Positions 50,456-60,996 are shown, counted from the first letter of the stretch. The stretch: 64,000 bases of DNA from Streptosporangium sp040640155 (GCF_040640155.1 NZ_JBFABE010000010.1:62001-126000); one strand, 5' to 3'. The notes: generated by a model from the letters alone, not told the origin. A program made the numbers and translations.

Positions 50456-51361
50456 TCAGCCGCGGATCGCGGCGAGCGCGCGGCCCAGCAGGTCGGGATC
50501 GCGCTGCGGCAGCCAGATCACCCGGGGATCGCGGCGGAACCACGACTCCTGGCGGCGGACGAACCTGCGCGTCGCCCGGATCGTCTCCTGCCGGGCCTCC
50601 TCCTCGGTGCACTCCCCGCCGAGGAAGCGCAGCACCTGCGCGTAGCCCAGGGCCCGGCTGGCCGTACGTCCCCCGGCGAGCCCGCGGGCGGCGAGCTCCT
50701 CCACCTCCGCCACCAGGCCGTCCCGCCACATGCGCTCGACCCGCGCCTCGATCCGGGCGTCCAGCACGTCCCTGGGCACCTCCACCCCGAGTTGAACGCT
50801 GTCGTAGACGGCGTCGTACGACGGCATCGTGGCCGAGAACGGCCGGCCGGAGATCTCGATGACCTCCAGGGCGCGGACGATCCTGCGGCCGTTGCCGGGC
50901 AGGATCGTCCCGGCGGCCTTCGGGTCGCGCTCGCGGAGCCGCTCGTACAGCGGTGCGGGACCGCCCAGGGCCAGTTCCGCCTCCAGGCGGGCCCGGACCT
51001 CGGGGTCGGTGCCGGGGAACTCCAGATCGTCCAGGGCGGCCCGCACGTACAGCCCGGAGCCGCCCACCAGGATCGGCACCGTCCCGGCCGCCCTCAGCCC
51101 GTCGATCAGGGGCCGGACCAGCGCCTGGTACTCGGCCGCGCTGGCCGTCCTGGTCACGTCCCAGACGTCCAGCAGGTGGTGGGGCACGCCGCGGCGCTCG
51201 GCCACGGAGAGCTTCGCCGTCCCGATGTCCATTCCCCGGTAGAGCTGCATGGAGTCGGTGTTGATCACCTCGCCCCCCAGTTCGAGAGCGAGGTCCACGG
51301 CCAGGTCGGATTTACCGGCCGCGGTCGGGCCGACGACGGCGATGACGGGTAGCTGAGGCAC
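50456..51361 (-). CDS. miaA: tRNA dimethylallyltransferase
   Basis: A 301-aa enzyme that adds a dimethylallyl group to N6 of adenosine-37 in tRNAs reading UNN codons. The P-loop is GPTAAGKSD; NTDSMQLYRGMDIGTAK and the tRNA-binding ALGYAQVL and RRFVRRQESWFRRD are present. GTG 51361 is the only suitable start; weak ribosome-binding site. MiaB, encoded further upstream, then methylthiolates the product. Confidence 0.96.
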   Translation of the reverse strand: MPQLPVIAVVGPTAAGKSDLAVDLALELGGEVINTDSMQLYRGMDIGTAKLSVAERRGVPHHLLDVWDVTRTASAAEYQALVRPLIDGLRAAGTVPILVGGSGLYVRAALDDLEFPGTDPEVRARLEAELALGGPAPLYERLRERDPKAAGTILPGNGRRIVRALEVIEISGRPFSATMPSYDAVYDSVQLGVEVPRDVLDARIEARVERMWRDGLVAEVEELAARGLAGGRTASRALGYAQVLRFLGGECTEEEARQETIRATRRFVRRQESWFRRDPRVIWLPQRDPDLLGRALAAIRG

Positions 51362-51541
51362 AGGGCAAGTCTGCCAACTCGCCGGGTGTGCGCGGGAGGC
51401 GAGACGTCCGCGCCCCGGGCCGCGCCCCGGTCGCCCGTCGCGCGGTCCGGGACGGTCCCCTTCGAGGCGACCCCCTTCGAGCCGGTCCCCACCGAGCCGG
51501 TCCCCGCCGGGTCGGGCTCCGTCAGGCCGGTCCTCGCCGGG

Positions 51542-52069
51542 TCAGTCCCAGTCGAGCGTCGGCTGGAGGTATCCCTCCAGGGTGAGCAGCCGCCGTTTCG
51601 ACTCCACGCCGTCGCCACCGCTGAACCCGCCGAGCCCGTTGCCGGCGACCACCCGATGGCAGGGCACGATGACGGGGATCGGATTGGCCCCCATGATCGA
51701 CCCGATGGCCCGCGCCGGGACGCCCGTCCCGCTGCGGGCGGCCAGCTCGCCGTAGGTCACCGCGTGGCCGTAGGGGACGGTCTCGTACAGGACGCCCAGC
51801 ACTCTGCGCTGCACGGGCGAGGCGAGCCGCCAGTCCAGCGGGACCTCGAAGACCCGCAGTCCTCCGGCGTAGTAGTCGGCGAGCTCGCCGAGGACGACCT
51901 CGGTCCTGCCGGGATCGTACGCCTCCTCCAGCCTCAGCCGATCCAGCAGGCGGGCCCTGATCCACGACGGATCGCCCCAGCCGGTGCCCGCCACCCCGTC
52001 CTCGGTCACGGCGACGACCATGTCTCCCAGCGGCGTGGGGAGGCTCCCGAACGCCACGGTTCCCGTCAT
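51542..52069 (-). CDS. ogt: Methylated-DNA-protein-cysteine methyltransferase
   Basis: A 175-aa DNA repair protein that moves the methyl group of O6-methylguanine to its own cysteine. The active-site motif is IPVIVPCHRVV with catalytic Cys; YGELAARSG and the Arg-finger segment RAIGSIMGANP are present. ATG 52069 is chosen; the frame stays open to 52288 but that part is low complexity and unlike the family. It is single-use (suicide) protein. Monocistronic, inserted between miaA and the XRE gene. Confidence 0.95.
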   Translation of the reverse strand: MTGTVAFGSLPTPLGDMVVAVTEDGVAGTGWGDPSWIRARLLDRLRLEEAYDPGRTEVVLGELADYYAGGLRVFEVPLDWRLASPVQRRVLGVLYETVPYGHAVTYGELAARSGTGVPARAIGSIMGANPIPVIVPCHRVVAGNGLGGFSGGDGVESKRRLLTLEGYLQPTLDWD

Positions 52070-52753
52070 CCTCTGGTGTCCCTCCGCGAGCTCGGCGCAC
52101 CCGCCCCTGGGCCCCGCCTGCCCGCCACCGTAACCACGACGGACGACATTTTCCTGGCTTTCCCGGCTTCTGGAGCTTCTCGGGCTCCGGGCTCCGGGCT
52201 CCCGGAGCTTCCCGGCCCATCGAGCCCCCCGACTCCCACGGGACGCGCCGGAAGAATGGGAGGGGATGGGCACGCACGGCGCGCCCATCCCCCGGCCGTA
52301 TCACGCCGTCGCCGGAGAACGTGCCCGCGCATCCGTCAGGTCCCCGCCGTGCTCGACGGCGGCGACCCGGGGCCCACCGAACCCTGCTCTCCCCTGTCGT
52401 CGTCACCACGCTGGGGACGAATGACGACGCTGCAGCAGGCTTCGGCTTCCGGTAAGGGAACTTTCGAGATGGAATGCCAAGGCCTTCCATCCGTATCGGG
52501 CCGGATGCTTTCACGGTCGGCCGGCCGCTCATTTCCAGCGAGCGCAATGCCGGCCATTCCCCGCCGAACCCTTCTCCCGGTCGTGCGGTACGGTGTGGCG
52601 ACAAGAATCCTGATCGGCCGGTCCCCCGTCAAGGTGGGACGCGCGTATCGGGACGGCGGGATGAGGAAACACCCCCTGAACTGCGGTTGTGGCGGACCCG
52701 CGGGACGTTGTGGTGGGATGACGCCGTGGATGGACCGCCACAGGGGGCACTCC
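52070..52753. other. Long intergenic region upstream of the XRE membrane protein
   Basis: About 680 bp between divergent genes. Several ORFs run through it but none has a ribosome-binding site plus coding character. Short GCTCCGG repeats lie near 52180-52215. It should hold promoters of ogt (minus) and the XRE gene (plus). Confidence 0.5.
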
Positions 52754-53983
52754 GTGACCGAACATGATCTTCAGGAGTTCGCCGGTTATCTACGGGGCAT
52801 GAAGGAGCGGACCGGGCGAAGCTACGAGGCGCTCGCGAAACGAGCGGGAATCAGCAGTTCGGCGATTCACCGTTACTGTTCCGGAAAAGGGCTGCCCGCC
52901 GACTTCAGCACGGTGGAGCGCATAGCCAGGGTGTGCGGGGCCCACTCCGACGAACTGCTCGAACTTCATCGCCGGTGGATCCGCGCCGAGGCGGCACAGT
53001 CGTGGGCCAAGGCCGAGGGGGCGCCGACCGTCCCCAAGGACGCGAACGGCGCGGAACCCTCCGCCCCCTCCGACCCCTCCGAGGAGCGGGAAAAGGCCGT
53101 CACCGGTGACGAGCCCGCGGAGGGCGACGCCTCGGCGCCCGCCGCCCCGGTGCCCGCCTCCCCTCCGGACGAACCGGGGAGGCAGGCGGGCAGACCGTCC
53201 CGTACCCGGCGCTGGCTCGTGGTGGCGGCCGTGGTGCTGGGCTGCTCCGTGGCGGCGGCCGCCGCCACGGCGGCGATCATGAGCACGACGGCCGCGACGC
53301 CGGCGCCCTCACCGGTCGTCTCGGCGACGTCGGAGGACGGGCGCCTCCTGCTCTCCCGGGCCTGCCCCCCGATCATGGGGCTGGGAGAGCACGACGAGTG
53401 CGTCCGGGAACTGCAGAGACTCCTGCTGAAGGCGGGCGGGCTCGTACAGGTCGACGCCGACTTCGGGCCGGGGACCCTGCGGCACGTGGTGGCGTTCCAG
53501 GTGCTGGCGGGGCTGGAACCCAACGGCCTGGTCGACGACGCCACCAAGCGCGTCCTGTACCAGGGCACCGTGAAGATGCTCAGGTGGCCGCCCCAGAAGG
53601 TGGAGAGCCGGATCAGGGAGGTCTTTCCCGAGGAGCCGGACCGCGCGGTCGGCATCGCCAAGTGCATGTCGTTCCTCGACCAGTACTACTCCCTGCCCAA
53701 CGTCAACGGCACGCGCAACTGGGGCGTCTTCCAGATCTCCGACCGGAGGCTGGCCGAGCTGGAAGGCACCCCGCTGAAGGCGTTCGACCCCGAGTGGAAC
53801 ATCCAGGCGGCCCGGCGGCTGTGGAGCCAGAACCGGGACTTCAGCCACTGGGAGAACTGCGACCAGACCTATCGCGGGTCGACTCCGAGCCCGGATCCCA
53901 AGAAGAAGGGGAGACCGACCCCGGGGGCCGGGAAGAGCTCGAAACCGAGCCCCGGACCCGGGCGCGACGAGAACGCCCGCTGA
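52754..53983 (+). CDS. Transmembrane XRE protein with peptidoglycan-binding and lysozyme-like domains
   Basis: A 409-aa protein. A cytoplasmic XRE helix-turn-helix (about 1-65; LAKRAGISSSAIHRYCSG) and an acidic linker precede one membrane helix (about 152-177; LVVAAVVLGCSVAAAAATAA). Outside lie a PG_binding_1 domain (about 205-270; VRELQRLLLKAG, VDADFGPGTLRHVVAFQ) and a lysozyme-like domain (about 275-375; WGVFQISDRR). The usual catalytic Glu of this fold (CES) is Met305 in KCMS, so the domain may only bind glycan. GTG 52754 follows AGGGGGC. The layout suggests wall-to-DNA signalling (inference). Confidence 0.85.
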   Translation: MTEHDLQEFAGYLRGMKERTGRSYEALAKRAGISSSAIHRYCSGKGLPADFSTVERIARVCGAHSDELLELHRRWIRAEAAQSWAKAEGAPTVPKDANGAEPSAPSDPSEEREKAVTGDEPAEGDASAPAAPVPASPPDEPGRQAGRPSRTRRWLVVAAVVLGCSVAAAAATAAIMSTTAATPAPSPVVSATSEDGRLLLSRACPPIMGLGEHDECVRELQRLLLKAGGLVQVDADFGPGTLRHVVAFQVLAGLEPNGLVDDATKRVLYQGTVKMLRWPPQKVESRIREVFPEEPDRAVGIAKCMSFLDQYYSLPNVNGTRNWGVFQISDRRLAELEGTPLKAFDPEWNIQAARRLWSQNRDFSHWENCDQTYRGSTPSPDPKKKGRPTPGAGKSSKPSPGPGRDENAR

Positions 53984-54130
53984 GCCGGACCCGGAGCGCC
54001 GTTCCCCTCATGCCGCCCGGTGGGGGCGGGCTCCGGCGCCCGGCCTGACGCGGTACGGGCTCGGCGTCCGGCCTTGACGGTTCGGCTCCGGCGTCCGGCC
54101 CGACGCGGTGCCGGGGTGTGTCCTGCCGGG

Positions 54131-54799
54131 TCACTCCGTCCAGCGGGCGACGAAGTACCCGACGCCGTACGGGGCGTCGTCGTAGAGGATCTCGGCGCGC
54201 AGGGCTCCGCCGAGACCGTCGAGGACCTGAAGGGCGGCGCGTCCCTGCACCCAGAGCTCGGCGGCCTCGGCGACGTCCAGAGCCGGAACCTCGGCGCGGG
54301 CGAGCGCGTCGACGATCGCACGGTCGTACGACTCGGCGCGGGGGTCGAGGTAGCCGGGGGACTTCTCGGTGAGGCGGGCCGACCCGTCGGCCATGACGAG
54401 CAACGCCGTCCGCCCCGCCCCCTCCGTCAGCCGCCGTCCCAGGTCCGCGCACTCCGCGGGGGCCGCGTCGAAGGAGATCGCGTGGAAGGCCGACGCGTCC
54501 AGGTGTTCCTCGTGCAGGAGCCGGCGGCCGATCGTCAGGGAGAGAGGCAGCACGGCCTCTCCCTCACCGACCCGGACGTCGACCCCCCAGGGGGCGAGGC
54601 TCCCGGCGGCGTCCGCGCCGTACGCGGCGGACCTGCTCGCACCGCCCACCACCGCGATCGTGTCGGCTCCGGCGTCGCCCAGCGACCTCACCGCGGCCGC
54701 GCAGGCCGCCCGGAGATCGTCGAGTTCCGCGGCGGCGGCCCCGGCCAGCTCCGGGACGAGCAGCGGGGGATGCGGGCACACGGCCGCGGCGACGAGCAT
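54131..54799 (-). CDS. Class III extradiol dioxygenase-like protein
   Basis: A 222-aa protein of the DODA/LigB-like superfamily: N-terminal VCPHPPLLVPEL with the first metal-type His, ALLVMADGSARL and LEVRPAC-like C-terminal strand. It is a family member usually found between miaB and miaA in actinobacteria (memory). Whether it keeps iron-dependent ring cleavage is unclear, since only some of the metal ligands can be recognised. The in vivo substrate is unknown. Confidence 0.82.
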   Translation of the reverse strand: MLVAAAVCPHPPLLVPELAGAAAAELDDLRAACAAAVRSLGDAGADTIAVVGGASRSAAYGADAAGSLAPWGVDVRVGEGEAVLPLSLTIGRRLLHEEHLDASAFHAISFDAAPAECADLGRRLTEGAGRTALLVMADGSARLTEKSPGYLDPRAESYDRAIVDALARAEVPALDVAEAAELWVQGRAALQVLDGLGGALRAEILYDDAPYGVGYFVARWTE

Positions 54800-54962
54800 C
54801 CGGCCAGCCTAACGGTGCCCGGCCGGCGTCCGGCGGGTGCCCGGCAACGGTGTCCGACGGGTGCCGGCCGGGTGCCCGGCGACGTACCCGGTGGACGGCC
54901 GGCGGGTACCCGGCGGGCGTCCGGCGGGGTGCCGCGCCCGGAACCGTCCCGCCGAAGCCGGG
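54800..54962. repeat. Degenerate tandem repeats between two minus-strand genes
   Basis: About nine imperfect copies of a GGCGGGTGCCCGGC-like unit between 54811 and 54945. Non-coding. A similar run of three imperfect units of about 28 bp (GGCTCCGGCGTCCGGCC) lies at 54029-54113 after the XRE gene. Confidence 0.65.
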
Positions 54963-55625
54963 TCAGTAGCCGCCGTTGGGGCCCTGGGGATGCACGTAAC
55001 CGGTGTCGCCGTCCGACCAGGGATTGTCGTCGGCGGCCGGCGGTGACGCCGGACCGCTCTGCGGCCGCCTGGTCGGCTTGTTCCCCGCCGGCCTGTCCTG
55101 CGAAGGGTTGCCCGCGGCGGTGTCGGGGCCGGACCCCGGCTCGCCCCGGTCCGATCCGCCGCCGGAACCGGCGGACGTGTCGTCCTGCCCCGCGGCCGTT
55201 CCCGTGTCCCCGTCGTCACCGGCGTTCCCGGCGTCGGCGTCTCCGGTGTTCCCGGCGTCGGCGTCTCCGGTGTTCCCGCCGGGCTCCGGCTCCGCGGACC
55301 CGGACGGGGCCTGTCCCGGGTCCCCGGGATCTCCCGCGGGGTCCTGGGAGGCCCGCTGGGCGGTCTCGGACGAGCGTCCCTGCGGGCCGGCGTCGTCGGC
55401 GCGGTTCATCAGGGCGAAGGCGGCGCCCCCGCCCAGCAGGGCGACGGCGAGGACGGAGAAGACGGCGACGGCCGGGCCGCTCCTGCGGCTGGACTTCCGG
55501 GATCTCCCGGACCTCCTCGGCTCGTCCGCGGGACCGGTGAGGATCTCCGGCTCTCCGTGGACGCCCGGGGACTCACCGGACGGGCCGGACTCACCGGACG
55601 GACCGGACGACGGGGGGACGTGCAT
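54963..55625 (-). CDS. Single-pass membrane protein with Gly/Asp-rich tail
   Basis: A 220-aa protein. A Ser/Pro-rich cytoplasmic part and a basic patch (RRSGRSRKSSRRSG) precede one helix (AVAVFSVLAVALLGGGAAFAL). The outside part is low complexity, with in-frame GNTGDADA units. Start ATG 55625 has AGGGAG upstream. No recognised domain. Confidence 0.75.
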   Translation of the reverse strand: MHVPPSSGPSGESGPSGESPGVHGEPEILTGPADEPRRSGRSRKSSRRSGPAVAVFSVLAVALLGGGAAFALMNRADDAGPQGRSSETAQRASQDPAGDPGDPGQAPSGSAEPEPGGNTGDADAGNTGDADAGNAGDDGDTGTAAGQDDTSAGSGGGSDRGEPGSGPDTAAGNPSQDRPAGNKPTRRPQSGPASPPAADDNPWSDGDTGYVHPQGPNGGY

Positions 55626-55918
55626 GGGAAGACTCCCTGCGGTTCTCGGGGGGAAACCTCCACGGCTTCCGCGGGTGCTGAACCACAGTAGCCACAGCAG
55701 ACAAATGCTCGCACATCAATCACTGATCGATCACGAAACACCATCTGTTACGACATCGGCGACGGCGCCCGGCTCGCCCCACTCTGCGGGAGCGGCGGAG
55801 TGGCCCGGATCGCCGGTCCCGCAGGGGATCCGGGCCGCGCCGATCACGAACGCGCCCGGTCGGCGGGACCCGTGCGCCCCTCGGAGAGCCGGGCGAAAAA
55901 TCTCGGGAACGGACGGTC

Positions 55919-57412
55919 TCAGGAGACCGAGCAGCCCGAGGCCTGCGGGAGCGGGGCCGGACGGCCGATCGAGGGCATGCCGAGCATGACCCCGGGGCCG
56001 GGGCCCGCGGGGGTGTCCTGCCGGGCCTGCCAGGCGTCGCCCGCACGGGTGCGGCGCAGCCCCAGGACCGGGCCGTCGGCGACCAGGTGGTGCGGCGCCG
56101 CGTACGTCACCTCGGCGCTCACCACGTCACCCGGACGCGGGATCTCGGCGCCCGGGGTGAAGTGCACGAGCCGGTTGTCGGGGGCGCGCCCGGACATGCG
56201 CCGGGTCGCCTCGTCCTTGCGCCCCTCGCCCTCGGCCACCAGCACCTCGAGCGTCCGGCCGACCTGCGTCTTGTTCTCCGACCAGGAGATCTCGGTCTGC
56301 AGGTCGACGAGCCGCTCGTAGCGCTCCTGCACGACCTCCTTGGGGACCTGGTCGTCCATGGTGGCCGCGGGCGTGCCGGGACGGATCGAGTACTGGAAGG
56401 TGAAGGCGTTGGCGAACCGGGAGGCGCGCACCACGTCCAGCGTCGCCTGGAAGTCCTCCTCGGTCTCGCCGGGGAAGCCGACGATGATGTCGGTGGAGAT
56501 CGCCGCGTCCGGCATGGCGGCGCGGACCCGCTCGATGATGCCCAGGTAGCGCTCGGCCCGGTAGGAGCGGCGCATCGCCTTGAGGACCCGGTCCGAACCC
56601 GACTGCAACGGCATGTGGAGCTGGTGCATCACGTTGGGGGTCTCGGCCATGGCCGCGATCACGTCGTCGGTGAAGGCCGCCGGGTGCGGGCTGGTGAAGC
56701 GGACCCGCTCCAGGCCCTCGATGTCGCCGCAGGCCCGCAGCAGCTTGCCGAAGGCCAGCCGGTCGCCGAACTCCACGCCGTAGGTGTTGACGTTCTGGCC
56801 CAGCAGGGTGATCTCCAGCACGCCCTGGTCGACCAGGGTGCGGACCTCGGCCAGGACGTCGCCCGGACGGCGGTCCTTCTCCTTGCCGCGCAGGGCGGGC
56901 ACGATGCAGAACGTGCAGGTGTTGTTGCACCCGACCGAGACCGAGACCCAGGCGGCGTAGGCCGACTCGCGCTTGGTGGGCAGCGTGCTCGGGAAGGTCT
57001 CCAGGGATTCCTTGATCTCGACCTGGGCCTCCCGCTGGACGCGCGCCCGCTCCAGCAGCACCGGCAGCGAGCCGATGTTGTGGGTGCCGAAGACCACGTC
57101 CACCCAGGGCGCCCTGCGGACGATCTCTCCCTGGTCCTTCTGCGCCAGGCAGCCTCCCACGGCGATCTGCATGCCGGGGTTGCCCACCTTCGAGGGGCGC
57201 AGGTGCCCGAGGTTGCCGTACAGCTTGTTGTCGGCGTTCTCCCGTACGGCACAGGTGTTGAACACGACCACGTCGGCCGTCTCCCCCTGCGCGGCCGGGG
57301 CGTATCCGGCGTCCTCCAGCAGGCCCGAGAGGCGTTCGGAGTCGTGCACGTTCATCTGGCACCCGTAGGTACGGACCTCGTACGTGCGGGCGCTCTGTCC
57401 GGTGGCAGTCAT
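55919..57412 (-). CDS. miaB: tRNA-2-methylthio-N6-dimethylallyladenosine synthase
   Basis: A 497-aa radical SAM methylthiotransferase acting on i6A37 of tRNA. N-terminal UPF0004 cluster cysteines lie in YGCQMN, FNTCAVRE and VGGCLAQ; the radical-SAM cluster is CNNTCTFC; the TRAM domain begins about GRTLEVLVAEGEG. The family's C-terminus is complete with a low-complexity extension. ATG 57412 (MTATGQSARTYEVRTYGC) is chosen; the long upstream open frame is a chance read on the gluA antisense strand. Confidence 0.96.
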   Translation of the reverse strand: MTATGQSARTYEVRTYGCQMNVHDSERLSGLLEDAGYAPAAQGETADVVVFNTCAVRENADNKLYGNLGHLRPSKVGNPGMQIAVGGCLAQKDQGEIVRRAPWVDVVFGTHNIGSLPVLLERARVQREAQVEIKESLETFPSTLPTKRESAYAAWVSVSVGCNNTCTFCIVPALRGKEKDRRPGDVLAEVRTLVDQGVLEITLLGQNVNTYGVEFGDRLAFGKLLRACGDIEGLERVRFTSPHPAAFTDDVIAAMAETPNVMHQLHMPLQSGSDRVLKAMRRSYRAERYLGIIERVRAAMPDAAISTDIIVGFPGETEEDFQATLDVVRASRFANAFTFQYSIRPGTPAATMDDQVPKEVVQERYERLVDLQTEISWSENKTQVGRTLEVLVAEGEGRKDEATRRMSGRAPDNRLVHFTPGAEIPRPGDVVSAEVTYAAPHHLVADGPVLGLRRTRAGDAWQARQDTPAGPGPGVMLGMPSIGRPAPLPQASGCSVS

Positions 57413-57635
57413 CTCATGACAAGGGTAGGCGCTCACCGGACCTCCGGGGGACGCGTCCTCGGACCGGCGTCCCGGCCTCCCGGCACCGGGCGGCGGGCCG
57501 GCGGGGGCGGTTGCCCCCCATACCCGACCCGGCCACCTCGCGAGACGCGGACCGACCAAGGCGTGAGCAGGCCGTGATGCGATCGGTACCGCAGGGTTAG
57601 CACGAGGTGCCCTTGGCAGAATTACGTTGTCCCCC

Positions 57636-58391
<756 letters not shown>

Positions 58392-58430
58392 CGGCTCTGC
58401 TCGATCCTGACGAAAGACGAGGTAGTAAGA

Positions 58431-59249
58431 ATGCGTGTACGGCGTATTGGAGCCGTGGTGATCGCGGCCGCCGCGGCGATGGCGGGTCTGACCGCGTGCG
58501 GCGGCGACAGCGGTGGCAGTGACAAGTTCGTGGTGGGGATCAAGATCGACCAGCCCGGTCTCGGCCAGAAGCAGCCCGACGGCTCCTTCAAGGGTTTCGA
58601 CGTCGACGTGGCCCGGTACATCGCCAAGGAGCTCGGCTACACCGACGACAAGATCGAGTTCAAGGAGGCCATCTCGGCCAACCGTGAGTCGTTCATCCAG
58701 CAGGGCCAGGTCAACGCCGTGATCGCGACCTACTCGATCACCGACGACCGTAAGAAGAAGGTCTCCTTCGCCGGCCCGTACCTGGTCACCGGGCAGGACA
58801 TCCTGACCCGCGCGGACGACACCACGATCAGCAGTGTCGAGGACCTCAAGGCCAAGAAGGTGTGCGGCGCCCAGGGCTCGTCCTCGCCCAAGCGCCTGGC
58901 CGACAAGTTCGGCGCAGAGTGGAAGGCCCAGTACCTCACCGAGCAGCAGGGCTACGGCGCCTGCCTGCCCCTGCTGGAGAACAAGCAGGTCGACGCGATC
59001 TCCACGGACGCGACGATCCTGGCCGGCTTCGCCGCCCAGTCCCCCGGCAAGTTCCGCCTCGTCGGCAAGCCCTTCTCCGAGGAGAAGTACGGTATCGGCC
59101 TGAAGCTGGACGACAAGGAGACCCGCGACAAGGTCAACACGGCCGTGGAGAAGATGTTCTCCGACGGTAGCTGGAAGAAGGCCGTCGAGGCCAACTTCGG
59201 CGAGTTCGGAAAGTTCTTCACCACCCCGCCGGCCGTCGAGCGTTACTGA
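58431..59249 (+). CDS. gluB: Glutamate-binding lipoprotein
   Basis: A 272-aa solute-binding protein. Lipobox LTAC with Cys23; the binding-protein family 3 fold shows GFDVDVARYIAKELGY, VNAVIATYSITDDRKKKVSFAGPYL and KYGIGLKLDD. It should capture glutamate (perhaps aspartate) outside the membrane and hand it to GluC/GluD. ATG 58431 has GAGGT eight bases upstream; 39 bp after gluA. Confidence 0.95.
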   Translation: MRVRRIGAVVIAAAAAMAGLTACGGDSGGSDKFVVGIKIDQPGLGQKQPDGSFKGFDVDVARYIAKELGYTDDKIEFKEAISANRESFIQQGQVNAVIATYSITDDRKKKVSFAGPYLVTGQDILTRADDTTISSVEDLKAKKVCGAQGSSSPKRLADKFGAEWKAQYLTEQQGYGACLPLLENKQVDAISTDATILAGFAAQSPGKFRLVGKPFSEEKYGIGLKLDDKETRDKVNTAVEKMFSDGSWKKAVEANFGEFGKFFTTPPAVERY

Positions 59250-59306
59250 GCGGTCACACCTCGGCCGGGGCGCGCGTCGCCCCGGCCTGTGGCACTGGAG
59301 GGATGA

Positions 59307-59975
59307 GTGCAGGCACTCTTCGATGAATTCCCGATGATTCGGGACGCTTTCTGGTTGACGATCCGCCTCACCCTCGCCAGCGGGTTGGTGGCGCTCGTGC
59401 TCGGCACCGTTCTGGCCGGGATGCGGGTGAGCCCGCTGCCCATCCTGCGCGGAATCGGCACGGCGTACGTGAACATCATGCGGAACACCCCGCTGACCCT
59501 GGTCATCGTGTTCTGCGGGCTCGGCCTCGGGCTGGTCCTGAACGTCTCGTTCTCCGAGAGCCTGTCCACCAACTACATGTGGCTCTCGATCATCGGACTG
59601 TCCGCCTACACGGCGGCGTTCGTCTGCGAGGCGATCCGGTCCGGCATCAACACGGTGCCGGTCGGTCAGGCGGAGGCGGCGCGGGCCATCGGGCTCACAT
59701 TCGGCCAGAACCTGAGATTGATCGTGCTGCCCCAGGCGTTCCGCGCCGTGATCGCCCCCCTGGGCAGCATCCTGATAGCACTGATCAAGAACACCACGAT
59801 CGCCGCGGCGATCGGGGTGGGCGAGGCGTCCCTGACGATGAAGACGTTGTTCGAGGCGCACGGTGACGCCGTCGTGGAGATCTTCGCCGGATTCGCGCTG
59901 GGCTTCCTGATCCTCACCCTGCCGACCGGCCTGCTGTTCGGCTGGCTCGCCAAGCGCCTGGCGGTGGTCCGATGA
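59307..59975 (+). CDS. gluC: Glutamate ABC transporter permease
   Basis: A 222-aa permease with about five membrane helices and the EAA loop (EAARAIGLTFGQNLRLIVLPQAFR) that contacts GluA. The start is GTG 59307 with GGAGGGA just upstream. It overlaps gluD by ATGA, so the two permeases are coupled. Confidence 0.94.
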   Translation: MQALFDEFPMIRDAFWLTIRLTLASGLVALVLGTVLAGMRVSPLPILRGIGTAYVNIMRNTPLTLVIVFCGLGLGLVLNVSFSESLSTNYMWLSIIGLSAYTAAFVCEAIRSGINTVPVGQAEAARAIGLTFGQNLRLIVLPQAFRAVIAPLGSILIALIKNTTIAAAIGVGEASLTMKTLFEAHGDAVVEIFAGFALGFLILTLPTGLLFGWLAKRLAVVR

Positions 59976-60922
59976 CCGTGACGGCCACCGAGCCGCGCCC
60001 GGTGCCCAAGAAGCGGGCCGCGAGCTCCGACCGGGTCAGCGTCCTGTACGACATCCCCGGGCCCAAGGCGCGGGTGCGCAACAACGTGCTCACGGTGCTG
60101 GTCGTCGCCCTCGCGCTGTTCGCCGTGTACTGGATGGTGACCAAGCTCGACGAGAAGAACCAGCTCAACGCCGATCTGTGGACGCCGTTCCTCCGCGCCG
60201 ACGTGTGGGTCAACCTGATCCTGCCGGGTCTGGTGAACACGCTCAGCGCGGCGCTGGTCGCCGCCGTGATCGCGGTGCCGTTCGGGTTCGTCCTCGGCAT
60301 CGGCAGGCTCTCGGAACACGCCTGGATCCGCCTCGTGGCGGGAGCGGTGGTCGAGTTCTTCCGGGCGATCCCGCTGCTGATCATGATCTTCGCGGTGATG
60401 TTCGGCGGGAGCGCGGTCTTCGGGCTCACCGTGACGCCGTTCACCGCCGTGGTGGTCGGCCTGGTGCTGTACAACGGCTCGGTGCTGGCGGAGATCGTAC
60501 GGGCCGGCATTCTGTCCATCCCCCGGGGACAGAGCGAGGCCGCGCTGGCGATCGGCCTGCGCCGCAGCCAGGTGATGCGGATGATCCTGCTGCCGCAGGC
60601 GGTCACGGCCATGATGCCGGCGATCGTCGCCCAGCTGGTGGTGCTCCTGAAGGACACCGCCCTGGGCTTCATCGTGGCGTTCGAGGACCTGCTGAACGCG
60701 GGGGCGCGCGTGCTGCCCTCCAACTTCAACAACATCATCCCCGCGGTGATCGTCATCGCGATCATCTACATCATCATCAACGTGATGGTGGGCGCCGTCG
60801 CCACCTGGCTGGAGAAGCGGAGCCGGCGCAGCAGGAAGTCGATCGTCCAGCCGATCGCCCGCCCCGACTCGCCGACCGCGGTCGAGGGGGGCGTGGGCGG
60901 CGTGGGGACCCCCGTTCCCTAG
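59972..60922 (+). CDS. gluD: Glutamate ABC transporter permease
   Basis: A 316-aa permease, larger than GluC because of a cytoplasmic N-terminal extension of about 40 residues. The EAA loop is SEAALAIGLRRSQVMRMILLPQAV. The basic and Pro/Gly-rich C-terminal tail follows the last helix. The gene ends 30 bp before the large terminator hairpin. Confidence 0.94.
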   Translation: MTVTATEPRPVPKKRAASSDRVSVLYDIPGPKARVRNNVLTVLVVALALFAVYWMVTKLDEKNQLNADLWTPFLRADVWVNLILPGLVNTLSAALVAAVIAVPFGFVLGIGRLSEHAWIRLVAGAVVEFFRAIPLLIMIFAVMFGGSAVFGLTVTPFTAVVVGLVLYNGSVLAEIVRAGILSIPRGQSEAALAIGLRRSQVMRMILLPQAVTAMMPAIVAQLVVLLKDTALGFIVAFEDLLNAGARVLPSNFNNIIPAVIVIAIIYIIINVMVGAVATWLEKRSRRSRKSIVQPIARPDSPTAVEGGVGGVGTPVP

Positions 60923-60951
60923 GAACGGTTTCCCGGCGGGGGACACGAGGA

Positions 60952-60996
60952 CGGACGGGGGGCGGTCACCGGATGCCGGTGGCCGCCCCCCGTCCG
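60952..60996. terminator. Terminator of the glu operon
   Basis: A 21-bp stem (60952-60972 with 60976-60996, one G-U pair) with a 3-nt loop. An outer pair, GGGACACG (60940-60947) / CGTGTCCC (61002-61009), can extend it. No T tract. Confidence 0.88.

Noticed and set aside
52474..52767. 97-aa ORF upstream of the XRE gene
   Set aside because: No ribosome-binding site, no motif, and it overlaps the XRE start in another frame.
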